Shown here piece after piece: positions 10,406 through 23,680 of a stretch of DNA of 64,000 bases. Made by a program: the position numbers and the translations under genes. The notes beneath the pieces are model-generated. The model was not told the origin of the DNA and searched no databases. It saw only the letters and a program-made list of their open reading frames with translations. This DNA comes from Aphelocoma coerulescens (Eukaryota; Chordata; Aves; Passeriformes; Corvidae), in the NCBI RefSeq assembly GCF_041296385.1, contig NW_027183622.1:62001-126000 (forward strand). The letters are read 5' to 3'. Within the stretch, counting starts at the first letter, position 1. Each line of letters begins with the position of its first letter.

Positions 10406-11880
10406 TTGCACCTCGAGCTGAGGAAAATCCGTGCACAGAGCACTGTGGATGCGTGCAGTTATACACGCGCTGAAGAGCGGGACAGCTCAAAGCCATCGCT
10501 GGGCTTCAGTTCGCCATCCAGAGCACAGAAGGCGAAGAACGCAGCAGCCGGGCAGCGGGCAGGCATTCTAAGGGGCTCAGCGTGCCGGCTTCCAAAGTCC
10601 AGCAGAGAGCTGCTTCACAAGCGCATTCAGCTGATGAGAATGCTCCGGCAGCTTCCGAGAGTAAGGCGCAGCCCTTGCACTCCATCATCACACAACCTGG
10701 CCAGAAACAGTTGCTTGCACCCTGCCGTGTTGCAGAGTCCACGCAGCTTGAGCGCACCCAGAAGGACGCGTCGAGAAAGAAGGCGTTCTTCAAGGTGCCC
10801 CTTCTCGAAGCAGCCTGGAAACTGAGCACAACACACTGCGGCTAGGCAGCTTCCTTCGCCGATAGACGTGCCGTCCCACCCATTAGGCACTCTCGCAGCT
10901 CCGTTGCCCGCTTGCAGCAGCTGCTCCCAAAGAAAAAGGCTCCAGGAGCAACAGCCACTGCTGGGCTGAACCTTCCCCTTGCCTCACGTAGAGCAACGAG
11001 AAACTGTCCTCTGCACGCTGGCTTTCCCTTCTCCACCGCACCTACCACCGTGATCGCTGCGTCTCGAAGCATAAACCGAGCATCGTTGTTTCCAGGGGCT
11101 ACTGGAAGAGAACTAGGCAGCAGCACAAGTAGCCGCAAGTCGAGCTTTCTGTTTCCGACTGCTAAAGTGAATCCGCGAACGAGCGAGTGGCAGGCACGCT
11201 TCCTCTTGCAGCCTGTGCGAGTCGCACGGCAGCCCGGTGGTGCTCTGCGCCTTCGTTCTTCTGCCCCTTCGTACCACGTCGCGCTTTCGTTTCGCTGCAG
11301 ACGAACGGTCGTCTGCTTCTCGCCCAGAGAGCACGGTGCCGGCAGCGAAAGCCTCCAGGCTGCTGCTTCTGCCGAAACACGCCTGGGCTATGCACTTTCC
11401 CTCGCAGCGCTAGGTAGCGGCACCTTCCGTCTGCGTGGTAGCCTGAACCTTAAGGGAGAGCTTCTCGGCTGCGTCTCGCCCACAGAACACTTTTAGGTCA
11501 GCGAGCTTACCCAGAGCTTGCCCCCGATGCGTGGAAGCTTGTATTTGCACCACATTCCAGGGCTAGGCTTCTTGCCTGTACAGCCTGCACAGCGCCGGCA
11601 GAGCGCGGTGCTCTCTGCAGCCTTCTTCTCGCTTCCGAGTACCACCGCGCACCTTCCAGCCCTGCAGAGAGCGAAGATGCGGACAGACGTCCCGCACAGA
11701 AGAACGTGCCAGGACGAAAAGATGTTCCCCCTTTCCTCCTCGTCGTCGCCCGGATTGTGGTGCTGTGTTGAAAGTCTTGGCCAGCGAAAGGCGAATCCAG
11801 CAAGGGCTTCTCTCTTGACGCATTTGGCCGAGCGAGAGCTCCACGGACGCTTTGGACACTGTAAACCAGCAAGAAAATGA
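10406..11880. repeat. Monomer 8, recombinant class A253 + C1257
   Basis: Carries A at 10658 (u253) and C at 11662 (u1257). These markers otherwise sit in separate classes in sub-array 1, so this unit is a likely product of exchange between an A253 and a C1257 monomer. Confidence 0.97.
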
Positions 11881-13355
11881 TTGCACCTCGAGCTGAGGAA
11901 AATCCGTGCACAGAGCACTGTGGATGCGTGCAGTTATACACGCGCTGAAGAGCGGGACAGCTCAAAGCCATCGCTGGGCTTCAGTTCGCCATCCAGAGCA
12001 CAGAAGGCGAAGAACGCAGCAGCCGGGCAGCGGGCAGGCATTCTAAGGGGCTCAGCGTGCCGGCTTCCAAAGTCCAGCAGAGAGCTGCTTCACAAGCGCA
12101 TTCAGCTGATGAGAATGCTCCGGCAGCTTCCGCGAGTAAGGCGCAGCCCTTGCACTCCATCATCACACAACCTGGCCAGAAACAGTTGCTTGCACCCTGC
12201 CGTGTTGCAGAGTCCACGCAGCTTGAGCGCACCCAGAAGGACGCGTCGAGAAAGAAGGCGTTCTTCAAGGTGCCCCTTCTCGAAGCAGCCTGGAAACTGA
12301 GCACAACACACTGCGGCTAGGCAGCTTCCTTCGCCGATAGACGTGCCGTCCCACCCATTAGGCACTCTCGCAGCTCCGTTGCCCGCTTGCAGCAGCTGCT
12401 CCCAAAGAAAAAGGCTCCAGGAGCAACAGCCACTGCTGGGCTGAACCTTCCCCTTGCCTCACGTAGAGCAACGAGAAACTGTCCTCTGCACGCTGGCTTT
12501 CCCTTCTCCACCGCACCTACCACCGTGATCGCTGCGTCTCGAAGCATAAACCGAGCATCGTTGTTTCCAGGGGCTACTGGAAGAGAACTAGGCAGCAGCA
12601 CAAGTAGCCGCAAGTCGAGCTTTCTGTTTCCGACTGCTAAAGTGAATCCGCGAACGAGCGAGTGGCAGGCACGCTTCCTCTTGCAGCCTGTGCGAGTCGC
12701 ACGGCAGCCCGGTGGTGCTCTGCGCCTTCGTTCTTCTGCCCCTTCGTACCACGTCGCGCTTTCGTTTCGCTGCAGACGAACGGTCGTCTGCTTCTCGCCC
12801 AGAGAGCACGGTGCCGGCAGCGAAAGCCTCCAGGCTGCTGCTTCTGCCGAAACACGCCTGGGCTATGCACTTTCCCTCGCAGCGCTAGGTAGCGGCACCT
12901 TCCGTCTGCGTGGTAGCCTGAACCTTAAGGGAGAGCTTCTCGGCTGCGTCTCGCCCACAGAACACTTTTAGGTCAGCGAGCTTACCCAGAGCTTGCCCCC
13001 GATGCGTGGAAGCTTGTATTTGCACCACATTCCAGGGCTAGGCTTCTTGCCTGTACAGCCTGCACAGCGCCGGCAGAGCGCGGTGCTCTCTGCAGCCTTC
13101 TTCTCGCTTCCGAGTACCACCGCGCACCTTCCAGCCTTGCAGAGAGCGAAGATGCGGACAGACGTCCCGCACAGAAGAACGTGCCAGGACGAAAAGATGT
13201 TCCCCCTTTCCTCCTCGTCGTCGCCCGGATTGTGGTGCTGTGTTGAAAGTCTTGGCCAGCGAAAGGCGAATCCAGCAAGGGCTTCTCTCTTGACGCATTT
13301 GGCCGAGCGAGAGCTCCACGGACGCTTTGGACACTGTAAACCAGCAAGAAAATGA
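11881..13355. repeat. Monomer 9, consensus class
   Basis: Consensus at every site compared. It lies between two A253 monomers (8 and 10). Confidence 0.97.
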
Positions 13356-14830
13356 TTGCACCTCGAGCTGAGGAAAATCCGTGCACAGAGCACTGTGGAT
13401 GCGTGCAGTTATACACGCGCTGAAGAGCGGGACAGCTCAAAGCCATCGCTGGGCTTCAGTTCGCCATCCAGAGCACAGAAGGCGAAGAACGCAGCAGCCG
13501 GGCAGCGGGCAGGCATTCTAAGGGGCTCAGCGTGCCGGCTTCCAAAGTCCAGCAGAGAGCTGCTTCACAAGCGCATTCAGCTGATGAGAATGCTCCGGCA
13601 GCTTCCGAGAGTAAGGCGCAGCCCTTGCACTCCATCATCACACAACCTGGCCAGAAACAGTTGCTTGCACCCTGCCGTGTTGCAGAGTCCACGCAGCTTG
13701 AGCGCACCCAGAAGGACGCGTCGAGAAAGAAGGCGTTCTTCAAGGTGCCCCTTCTCGAAGCAGCCTGGAAACTGAGCACAACACACTGCGGCTAGGCAGC
13801 TTCCTTCGCCGATAGACGTGCCGTCCCACCCATTAGGCACTCTCGCAGCTCCGTTGCCCGCTTGCAGCAGCTGCTCCCAAAGAAAAAGGCTCCAGGAGCA
13901 ACAGCCACTGCTGGGCTGAACCTTCCCCTTGCCTCACGTAGAGCAACGAGAAACTGTCCTCTGCACGCTGGCTTTCCCTTCTCCACCGCACCTACCACCG
14001 TGATCGCTGCGTCTCGAAGCATAAACCGAGCATCGTTGTTTCCAGGGGCTACTGGAAGAGAACTAGGCAGCAGCACAAGTAGCCGCAAGTCGAGCTTTCT
14101 GTTTCCGACTGCTAAAGTGAATCCGCGAACGAGCGAGTGGCAGGCACGCTTCCTCTTGCAGCCTGTGCGAGTCGCACGGCAGCCCGGTGGTGCTCTGCGC
14201 CTTCGTTCTTCTGCCCCTTCGTACCACGTCGCGCTTTCGTTTCGCTGCAGACGAACGGTCGTCTGCTTCTCGCCCAGAGAGCACGGTGCCGGCAGCGAAA
14301 GCCTCCAGGCTGCTGCTTCTGCCGAAACACGCCTGGGCTATGCACTTTCCCTCGCAGCGCTAGGTAGCGGCACCTTCCGTCTGCGTGGTAGCCTGAACCT
14401 TAAGGGAGAGCTTCTCGGCTGCGTCTCGCCCACAGAACACTTTTAGGTCAGCGAGCTTACCCAGAGCTTGCCCCCGATGCGTGGAAGCTTGTATTTGCAC
14501 CACATTCCAGGGCTAGGCTTCTTGCCTGTACAGCCTGCACAGCGCCGGCAGAGCGCGGTGCTCTCTGCAGCCTTCTTCTCGCTTCCGAGTACCACCGCGC
14601 ACCTTCCAGCCTTGCAGAGAGCGAAGATGCGGACAGACGTCCCGCACAGAAGAACGTGCCAGGACGAAAAGATGTTCCCCCTTTCCTCCTCGTCGTCGCC
14701 CGGATTGTGGTGCTGTGTTGAAAGTCTTGGCCAGCGAAAGGCGAATCCAGCAAGGGCTTCTCTCTTGACGCATTTGGCCGAGCGAGAGCTCCACGGACGC
14801 TTTGGACACTGTAAACCAGCAAGAAAATGA
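13356..14830. repeat. Monomer 10, class A253
   Basis: Single difference from consensus: C to A at 13608. Matches monomers 14 and 40. Confidence 0.97.
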
Positions 14831-16305
14831 TTGCACCTCGAGCTGAGGAAAATCCGTGCACAGAGCACTGTGGATGCGTGCAGTTATACACGCGCTGAAG
14901 AGCGGGACAGCTCAAAGCCATCGCTGGGCTTCAGTTCGCCATCCAGAGCACAGAAGGCGAAGAACGCAGCAGCCGGGCAGCGGGCAGGCATTCTAAGGGG
15001 CTCAGCGTGCCGGCTTCCAAAGTCCAGCAGAGAGCTGCTTCACAAGCGCATTCAGCTGATGAGAATGCTCCGGCAGCTTCCGCGAGTAAGGCGCAGCCCT
15101 TGCACTCCATCATCACACAACCTGGCCAGAAACAGTTGCTTGCACCCTGCCGTGTTGCAGAGTCCACGCAGCTTGAGCGCACCCAGAAGGACGCGTCGAG
15201 AAAGAAGGCGTTCTTCAAGGTGCCCCTTCTCGAAGCAGCCTGGAAACTGAGCACAACACACTGCGGCTAGGCAGCTTCCTTCGCCGATAGACGTGCCGTC
15301 CCACCCATTAGGCACTCTCGCAGCTCCGTTGCCCGCTTGCAGCAGCTGCTCCCAAAGAAAAAGGCTCCAGGAGCAACAGCCACTGCTGGGCTGAACCTTC
15401 CCCTTGCCTCACGTAGAGCAACGAGAAACTGTCCTCTGCACGCTGGCTTTCCCTTCTCCACCGCACCTACCACCGTGATCGCTGCGTCTCGAAGCATAAA
15501 CCGAGCATCGTTGTTTCCAGGGGCTACTGGAAGAGAACTAGGCAGCAGCACAAGTAGCCGCAAGTCGAGCTTTCTGTTTCCGACTGCTAAAGTGAATCCG
15601 CGAACGAGCGAGTGGCAGGCACGCTTCCTCTTGCAGCCTGTGCGAGTCGCACGGCAGCCCGGTGGTGCTCTGCGCCTTCGTTCTTCTGCCCCTTCGTACC
15701 ACGTCGCGCTTTCGTTTCGCTGCAGACGAACGGTCGTCTGCTTCTCGCCCAGAGAGCACGGTGCCGGCAGCGAAAGCCTCCAGGCTGCTGCTTCTGCCGA
15801 AACACGCCTGGGCTATGCACTTTCCCTCGCAGCGCTAGGTAGCGGCACCTTCCGTCTGCGTGGTAGCCTGAACCTTAAGGGAGAGCTTCTCGGCTGCGTC
15901 TCGCCCACAGAACACTTTTAGGTCAGCGAGCTTACCCAGAGCTTGCCCCCGATGCGTGGAAGCTTGTATTTGCACCACATTCCAGGGCTAGGCTTCTTGC
16001 CTGTACAGCCTGCACAGCGCCGGCAGAGCGCGGTGCTCTCTGCAGCCTTCTTCTCGCTTCCGAGTACCACCGCGCACCTTCCAGCCTTGCAGAGAGCGAA
16101 GATGCGGACAGACGTCCCGCACAGAAGAACGTGCCAGGACGAAAAGATGTTCCCCCTTTCCTCCTCGTCGTCGCCCGGATTGTGGTGCTGTGTTGAAAGT
16201 CTTGGCCAGCGAAAGGCGAATCCAGCAAGGGCTTCTCTCTTGACGCATTTGGCCGAGCGAGAGCTCCACGGACGCTTTGGACACTGTAAACCAGCAAGAA
16301 AATGA
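14831..16305. repeat. Monomer 11, consensus class
   Basis: Consensus at every site compared. Confidence 0.97.
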
Positions 16306-17780
16306 TTGCACCTCGAGCTGAGGAAAATCCGTGCACAGAGCACTGTGGATGCGTGCAGTTATACACGCGCTGAAGAGCGGGACAGCTCAAAGCCATCGCT
16401 GGGCTTCAGTTCGCCATCCAGAGCACAGAAGGCGAAGAACGCAGCAGCCGGGCAGCGGGCAGGCATTCTAAGGGGCTCAGCGTGCCGGCTTCCAAAGTCC
16501 AGCAGAGAGCTGCTTCACAAGCGCATTCAGCTGATGAGAATGCTCCGGCAGCTTCCGCGAGTAAGGCGCAGCCCTTGCACTCCATCATCACACAACCTAG
16601 CCAGAAACAGTTGCTTGCACCCTGCCGTGTTGCAGAGTCCACGCAGCTTGAGCGCACCCAGAAGGACGCGTCGAGAAAGAAGGCGTTCTTCAAGGTGCCC
16701 CTTCTCGAAGCAGCCTGGAAACTGAGCACAACACACTGCGGCTAGGCAGCTTCCTTCGCCGATAGACGTGCCGTCCCACCCATTAGGCACTCTCGCAGCT
16801 CCGTTGCCCGCTTGCAGCAGCTGCTCCCAAAGAAAAAGGCTCCAGGAGCAACAGCCACTGCTGGGCTGAACCTTCCCCTTGCCTCACGTAGAGCAACGAG
16901 AAACTGTCCTCTGCACGCTGGCTTTCCCTTCTCCACCGCACCTACCACTGTGATCGCTGCGTCTCGAAGCATAAACCGAGCATCGTTGTTTCCAGGGGCT
17001 ACTGGAAGAGAACTAGGCAGCAGCACAAGTAGCCGCAAGTCGAGCTTTCTGTTTCCGACTGCTAAAGTGAATCCGCGAACGAGCGAGTGGCAGGCACGCT
17101 TCCTCTTGCAGCCTGTGCGAGTCGCACGGCAGCCCGGTGGTGCTCTGCGCCTTCGTTCTTCTGCCCCTTCGTACCACGTCGCGCTTTCGTTTCGCTGCAG
17201 ACGAACGGTCGTCTGCTTCTCGCCCAGAGAGCACGGTGCCGGCAGCGAAAGCCTCCAGGCTGCTGCTTCTGCCGAAACACGCCTGGGCTATGCACTTTCC
17301 CTCGCAGCGCTAGGTAGCGGCACCTTCCGTCTGCGTGGTAGCCTGAACCTTAAGGGAGAGCTTCTCGGCTGCGTCTCGCCCACAGAACACTTTTAGGTCA
17401 GCGAGCTTACCCAGAGCTTGCCCCCGATGCGTGGAAGCTTGTATTTGCACCACATTCCAGGGCTAGGCTTCTTGCCTGTACAGCCTGCACAGCGCCGGCA
17501 GAGCGCGGTGCTCTCTGCAGCCTTCTTCTCGCTTCCGAGTACCACCGCGCACCTTCCAGCCTTGCAGAGAGCGAAGATGCGGACAGACGTCCCGCACAGA
17601 AGAACGTGCCAGGACGAAAAGATGTTCCCCCTTTCCTCCTCGTCGTCGCCCGGATTGTGGTGCTGTGTTGAAAGTCTTGGCCAGCGAAAGGCGAATCCAG
17701 CAAGGGCTTCTCTCTTGACGCATTTGGCCGAGCGAGAGCTCCACGGACGCTTTGGACACTGTAAACCAGCAAGAAAATGA
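16306..17780. repeat. Monomer 12, consensus class with two private changes
   Basis: Private G to A at 16599 (u294) and private C to T at 16949 (u644, a CpG site). Confidence 0.97.
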
Positions 17781-19255
17781 TTGCACCTCGAGCTGAGGAA
17801 AATCCGTGCACAGAGCACTGTGGATGCGTGCAGTTATACACGCGCTGAAGAGCGGGACAGCTCAAAGCCATCGCTGGGCTTCAGTTCGCCATCCAGAGCA
17901 CAGAAGGCGAAGAACGCAGCAGCCGGGCAGCGGGCAGGCATTCTAAGGGGCTCAGCGTGCCGGCTTCCAAAGTCCAGCAGAGAGCTGCTTCACAAGCGCA
18001 TTCAGCTGATGAGAATGCTCCGGCAGCTTCCGCGAGTAAGGCGCAGCCCTTGCACTCCATCATCACACAACCTGGCCAGAAACAGTTGCTTGCACCCTGC
18101 CGTGTTGCAGAGTCCACGCAGCTTGAGCGCACCCAGAAGGACGCGTCGAGAAAGAAGGCGTTCTTCAAGGTGCCCCTTCTCGAAGCAGCCTGGAAACTGA
18201 GCACAACACACTGCGGCTAGGCAGCTTCCTTCGCCGATAGACGTGCCGTCCCACCCATTAGGCACTCTCGCAGCTCCGTTGCCCGCTTGCAGCAGCTGCT
18301 CCCAAAGAAAAAGGCTCCAGGAGCAACAGCCACTGCTGGGCTGAACCTTCCCCTTGCCTCACGTAGAGCAACGAGAAACTGTCCTCTGCACGCTGGCTTT
18401 CCCTTCTCCACCGCACCTACCACCGTGATCGCTGCGTCTCGAAGCATAAACCGAGCATCGTTGTTTCCAGGGGCTACTGGAAGAGAACTAGGCAGCAGCA
18501 CAAGTAGCCGCAAGTCGAGCTTTCTGTTTCCGACTGCTAAAGTGAATCCGCGAACGAGCGAGTGGCAGGCACGCTTCCTCTTGCAGCCTGTGCGAGTCGC
18601 ACGGCAGCCCGGTGGTGCTCTGCGCCTTCGTTCTTCTGCCCCTTCGTACCACGTCGCGCTTTCGTTTCGCTGCAGACGAACGGTCGTCTGCTTCTCGCCC
18701 AGAGAGCACGGTGCCGGCAGCGAAAGCCTCCAGGCTGCTGCTTCTGCCGAAACACGCCTGGGCTATGCACTTTCCCTCGCAGCGCTAGGTAGCGGCACTT
18801 TCCGTCTGCGTGGTAGCCTGAACCTTAAGGGAGAGCTTCTCGGCTGCGTCTCGCCCACAGAACACTTTTAGGTCAGCGAGCTTACCCAGAGCTTGCCCCC
18901 GATGCGTGGAAGCTTGTATTTGCACCACATTCCAGGGCTAGGCTTCTTGCCTGTACAGCCTGCACAGCGCCGGCAGAGCGCGGTGCTCTCTGCAGCCTTC
19001 TTCTCGCTTCCGAGTACCACCGCGCACCTTCCAGCCTTGCAGAGAGCGAAGATGCGGACAGACGTCCCGCACAGAAGAACGTGCCAGGACGAAAAGATGT
19101 TCCCCCTTTCCTCCTCGTCGTCGCCCGGATTGTGGTGCTGTGTTGAAAGTCTTGGCCAGCGAAAGGCGAATCCAGCAAGGGCTTCTCTCTTGACGCATTT
19201 GGCCGAGCGAGAGCTCCACGGACGCTTTGGACACTGTAAACCAGCAAGAAAATGA
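17781..19255. repeat. Monomer 13, class T1019
   Basis: Single difference from consensus: C to T at 18799. Confidence 0.97.
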
Positions 19256-20730
19256 TTGCACCTCGAGCTGAGGAAAATCCGTGCACAGAGCACTGTGGAT
19301 GCGTGCAGTTATACACGCGCTGAAGAGCGGGACAGCTCAAAGCCATCGCTGGGCTTCAGTTCGCCATCCAGAGCACAGAAGGCGAAGAACGCAGCAGCCG
19401 GGCAGCGGGCAGGCATTCTAAGGGGCTCAGCGTGCCGGCTTCCAAAGTCCAGCAGAGAGCTGCTTCACAAGCGCATTCAGCTGATGAGAATGCTCCGGCA
19501 GCTTCCGAGAGTAAGGCGCAGCCCTTGCACTCCATCATCACACAACCTGGCCAGAAACAGTTGCTTGCACCCTGCCGTGTTGCAGAGTCCACGCAGCTTG
19601 AGCGCACCCAGAAGGACGCGTCGAGAAAGAAGGCGTTCTTCAAGGTGCCCCTTCTCGAAGCAGCCTGGAAACTGAGCACAACACACTGCGGCTAGGCAGC
19701 TTCCTTCGCCGATAGACGTGCCGTCCCACCCATTAGGCACTCTCGCAGCTCCGTTGCCCGCTTGCAGCAGCTGCTCCCAAAGAAAAAGGCTCCAGGAGCA
19801 ACAGCCACTGCTGGGCTGAACCTTCCCCTTGCCTCACGTAGAGCAACGAGAAACTGTCCTCTGCACGCTGGCTTTCCCTTCTCCACCGCACCTACCACCG
19901 TGATCGCTGCGTCTCGAAGCATAAACCGAGCATCGTTGTTTCCAGGGGCTACTGGAAGAGAACTAGGCAGCAGCACAAGTAGCCGCAAGTCGAGCTTTCT
20001 GTTTCCGACTGCTAAAGTGAATCCGCGAACGAGCGAGTGGCAGGCACGCTTCCTCTTGCAGCCTGTGCGAGTCGCACGGCAGCCCGGTGGTGCTCTGCGC
20101 CTTCGTTCTTCTGCCCCTTCGTACCACGTCGCGCTTTCGTTTCGCTGCAGACGAACGGTCGTCTGCTTCTCGCCCAGAGAGCACGGTGCCGGCAGCGAAA
20201 GCCTCCAGGCTGCTGCTTCTGCCGAAACACGCCTGGGCTATGCACTTTCCCTCGCAGCGCTAGGTAGCGGCACCTTCCGTCTGCGTGGTAGCCTGAACCT
20301 TAAGGGAGAGCTTCTCGGCTGCGTCTCGCCCACAGAACACTTTTAGGTCAGCGAGCTTACCCAGAGCTTGCCCCCGATGCGTGGAAGCTTGTATTTGCAC
20401 CACATTCCAGGGCTAGGCTTCTTGCCTGTACAGCCTGCACAGCGCCGGCAGAGCGCGGTGCTCTCTGCAGCCTTCTTCTCGCTTCCGAGTACCACCGCGC
20501 ACCTTCCAGCCTTGCAGAGAGCGAAGATGCGGACAGACGTCCCGCACAGAAGAACGTGCCAGGACGAAAAGATGTTCCCCCTTTCCTCCTCGTCGTCGCC
20601 CGGATTGTGGTGCTGTGTTGAAAGTCTTGGCCAGCGAAAGGCGAATCCAGCAAGGGCTTCTCTCTTGACGCATTTGGCCGAGCGAGAGCTCCACGGACGC
20701 TTTGGACACTGTAAACCAGCAAGAAAATGA
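19256..20730. repeat. Monomer 14, class A253
   Basis: Single difference from consensus: C to A at 19508. Confidence 0.97.
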
Positions 20731-22205
20731 TTGCACCTCGAGCTGAGGAAAATCCGTGCACAGAGCACTGTGGATGCGTGCAGTTATACACGCGCTGAAG
20801 AGCGGGACAGCTCAAAGCCATCGCTGGGCTTCAGTTCGCCATCCAGAGCACAGAAGGCGAAGAACGCAGCAGCCGGGCAGCGGGCAGGCATTCTAAGGGG
20901 CTCAGCGTGCCGGCTTCCAAAGTCCAGCAGAGAGCTGCTTCACAAGCGCATTCAGCTGATGAGAATGCTCCGGCAGCTTCCGCGAGTAAGGCGCAGCCCT
21001 TGCACTCCATCATCACACAACCTGGCCAGAAACAGTTGCTTGCACCCTGCCGTGTTGCAGAGTCCACGCAGCTTGAGCGCACCCAGAAGGACGCGTCGAG
21101 AAAGAAGGCGTTCTTCAAGGTGCCCCTTCTCGAAGCAGCCTGGAAACTGAGCACAACACACTGCGGCTAGGCAGCTTCCTTCGCCGATAGACGTGCCGTC
21201 CCACCCATTAGGCACTCTCGCAGCTCCGTTGCCCGCTTGCAGCAGCTGCTCCCAAAGAAAAAGGCTCCAGGAGCAACAGCCACTGCTGGGCTGAACCTTC
21301 CCCTTGCCTCACGTAGAGCAACGAGAAACTGTCCTCTGCACGCTGGCTTTCCCTTCTCCACCGCACCTACCACCGTGATCGCTGCGTCTCGAAGCATAAA
21401 CCGAGCATCGTTGTTTCCAGGGGCTACTGGAAGAGAACTAGGCAGCAGCACAAGTAGCCGCAAGTCGAGCTTTCTGTTTCCGACTGCTAAAGTGAATCCG
21501 CGAACGAGCGAGTGGCAGGCACGCTTCCTCTTGCAGCCTGTGCGAGTCGCACGGCAGCCCGGTGGTGCTCTGCGCCTTCGTTCTTCTGCCCCTTCGTACC
21601 ACGTCGCGCTTTCGTTTCGCTGCAGACGAACGGTCGTCTGCTTCTCGCCCAGAGAGCACGGTGCCGGCAGCGAAAGCCTCCAGGCTGCTGCTTCTGCCGA
21701 AACACGCCTGGGCTATGCACTTTCCCTCGCAGCGCTAGGTAGCGGCACCTTCCGTCTGCGTGGTAGCCTGAACCTTAAGGGAGAGCTTCTCGGCTGCGTC
21801 TCGCCCACAGAACACTTTTAGGTCAGCGAGCTTACCCAGAGCTTGCCCCCGATGCGTGGAAGCTTGTATTTGCACCACATTCCAGGGCTAGGCTTCTTGC
21901 CTGTACAGCCTGCACAGCGCCGGCAGAGCGCGGTGCTCTCTGCAGCCTTCTTCTCGCTTCCGAGTACCACCGCGCACCTTCCAGCCTTGCAGAGAGCGAA
22001 GATGCGGACAGACGTCCCGCACAGAAGAACGTGCCAGGACGAAAAGATGTTCCCCCTTTCCTCCTCGTCGTCGCCCGGATTGTGGTGCTGTGTTGAAAGT
22101 CTTGGCCAGCGAAAGGCGAATCCAGCAAGGGCTTCTCTCTTGACGCATTTGGCCGAGCGAGAGCTCCACGGACGCTTTGGACACTGTAAACCAGCAAGAA
22201 AATGA
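20731..22205. repeat. Monomer 15, consensus class
   Basis: Consensus at every site compared. Confidence 0.97.
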
Positions 22206-23680
22206 TTGCACCTCGAGCTGAGGAAAATCCGTGCACAGAGCACTGTGGATGCGTGCAGTTATACACGCGCTGAAGAGCGGGACAGCTCAAAGCCATCGCT
22301 GGGCTTCAGTTCGCCATCCAGAGCACAGAAGGCGAAGAACGCAGCAGCCGGGCAGCGGGCAGGCATTCTAAGGGGCTCAGCGTGCCGGCTTCCAAAGTCC
22401 AGCAGAGAGCTGCTTCACAAGCGCATTCAGCTGATGAGAATGCTCCGGCAGCTTCCGCGAGTAAGGCGCAGCCCTTGCACTCCATCATCACACAACCTGG
22501 CCAGAAACAGTTGCTTGCACCCTGCCGTGTTGCAGAGTCCACGCAGCTTGAGCGCACCCAGAAGGACGCGTCGAGAAAGAAGGCGTTCTTCAAGGTGCCC
22601 CTTCTCGAAGCAGCCTGGAAACTGAGCACAACACACTGCGGCTAGGCAGCTTCCTTCGCCGATAGACGTGCCGTCCCACCCATTAGGCACTCTCGCAGCT
22701 CCGTTGCCCGCTTGCAGCAGCTGCTCCCAAAGAAAAAGGCTCCAGGAGCAACAGCCACTGCTGGGCTGAACCTTCCCCTTGCCTCACGTAGAGCAACGAG
22801 AAACTGTCCTCTGCACGCTGGCTTTCCCTTCTCCACCGCACCTACCACCGTGATCGCTGCGTCTCGAAGCATAAACCGAGCATCGTTGTTTCCAGGGGCT
22901 ACTGGAAGAGAACTAGGCAGCAGCACAAGTAGCCGCAAGTCGAGCTTTCTGTTTCCGACTGCTAAAGTGAATCCGCGAACGAGCGAGTGGCAGGCACGCT
23001 TCCTCTTGCAGCCTGTGCGAGTCGCACGGCAGCCCGGTGGTGCTCTGCGCCTTCGTTCTTCTGCCCCTTCGTACCACGTCGCGCTTTCGTTTCGCTGCAG
23101 ACGAACGGTCGTCTGCTTCTCGCCCAGAGAGCACGGTGCCGGCAGCGAAAGCCTCCAGGCTGCTGCTTCTGCCGAAACACGCCTGGGCTATGCACTTTCC
23201 CTCGCAGCGCTAGGTAGCGGCACCTTCCGTCTGCGTGGTAGCCTGAACCTTAAGGGAGAGCTTCTCGGCTGCGTCTCGCCCACAGAACACTTTTAGGTCA
23301 GCGAGCTTACCCAGAGCTTGCCCCCGATGCGTGGAAGCTTGTATTTGCACCACATTCCAGGGCTAGGCTTCTTGCCTGTACAGCCTGCACAGCGCCGGCA
23401 GAGCGCGGTGCTCTCTGCAGCCTTCTTCTCGCTTCCGAGTACCACCGCGCACCTTCCAGCCCTGCAGAGAGCGAAGATGCGGACAGACGTCCCGCACAGA
23501 AGAACGTGCCAGGACGAAAAGATGTTCCCCCTTTCCTCCTCGTCGTCGCCCGGATTGTGGTGCTGTGTTGAAAGTCTTGGCCAGCGAAAGGCGAATCCAG
23601 CAAGGGCTTCTCTCTTGACGCATTTGGCCGAGCGAGAGCTCCACGGACGCTTTGGACACTGTAAACCAGCAAGAAAATGA
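22206..23680. repeat. Monomer 16, class C1257
   Basis: Single difference from consensus: T to C at 23462. Last C1257 unit in the window. Confidence 0.97.
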
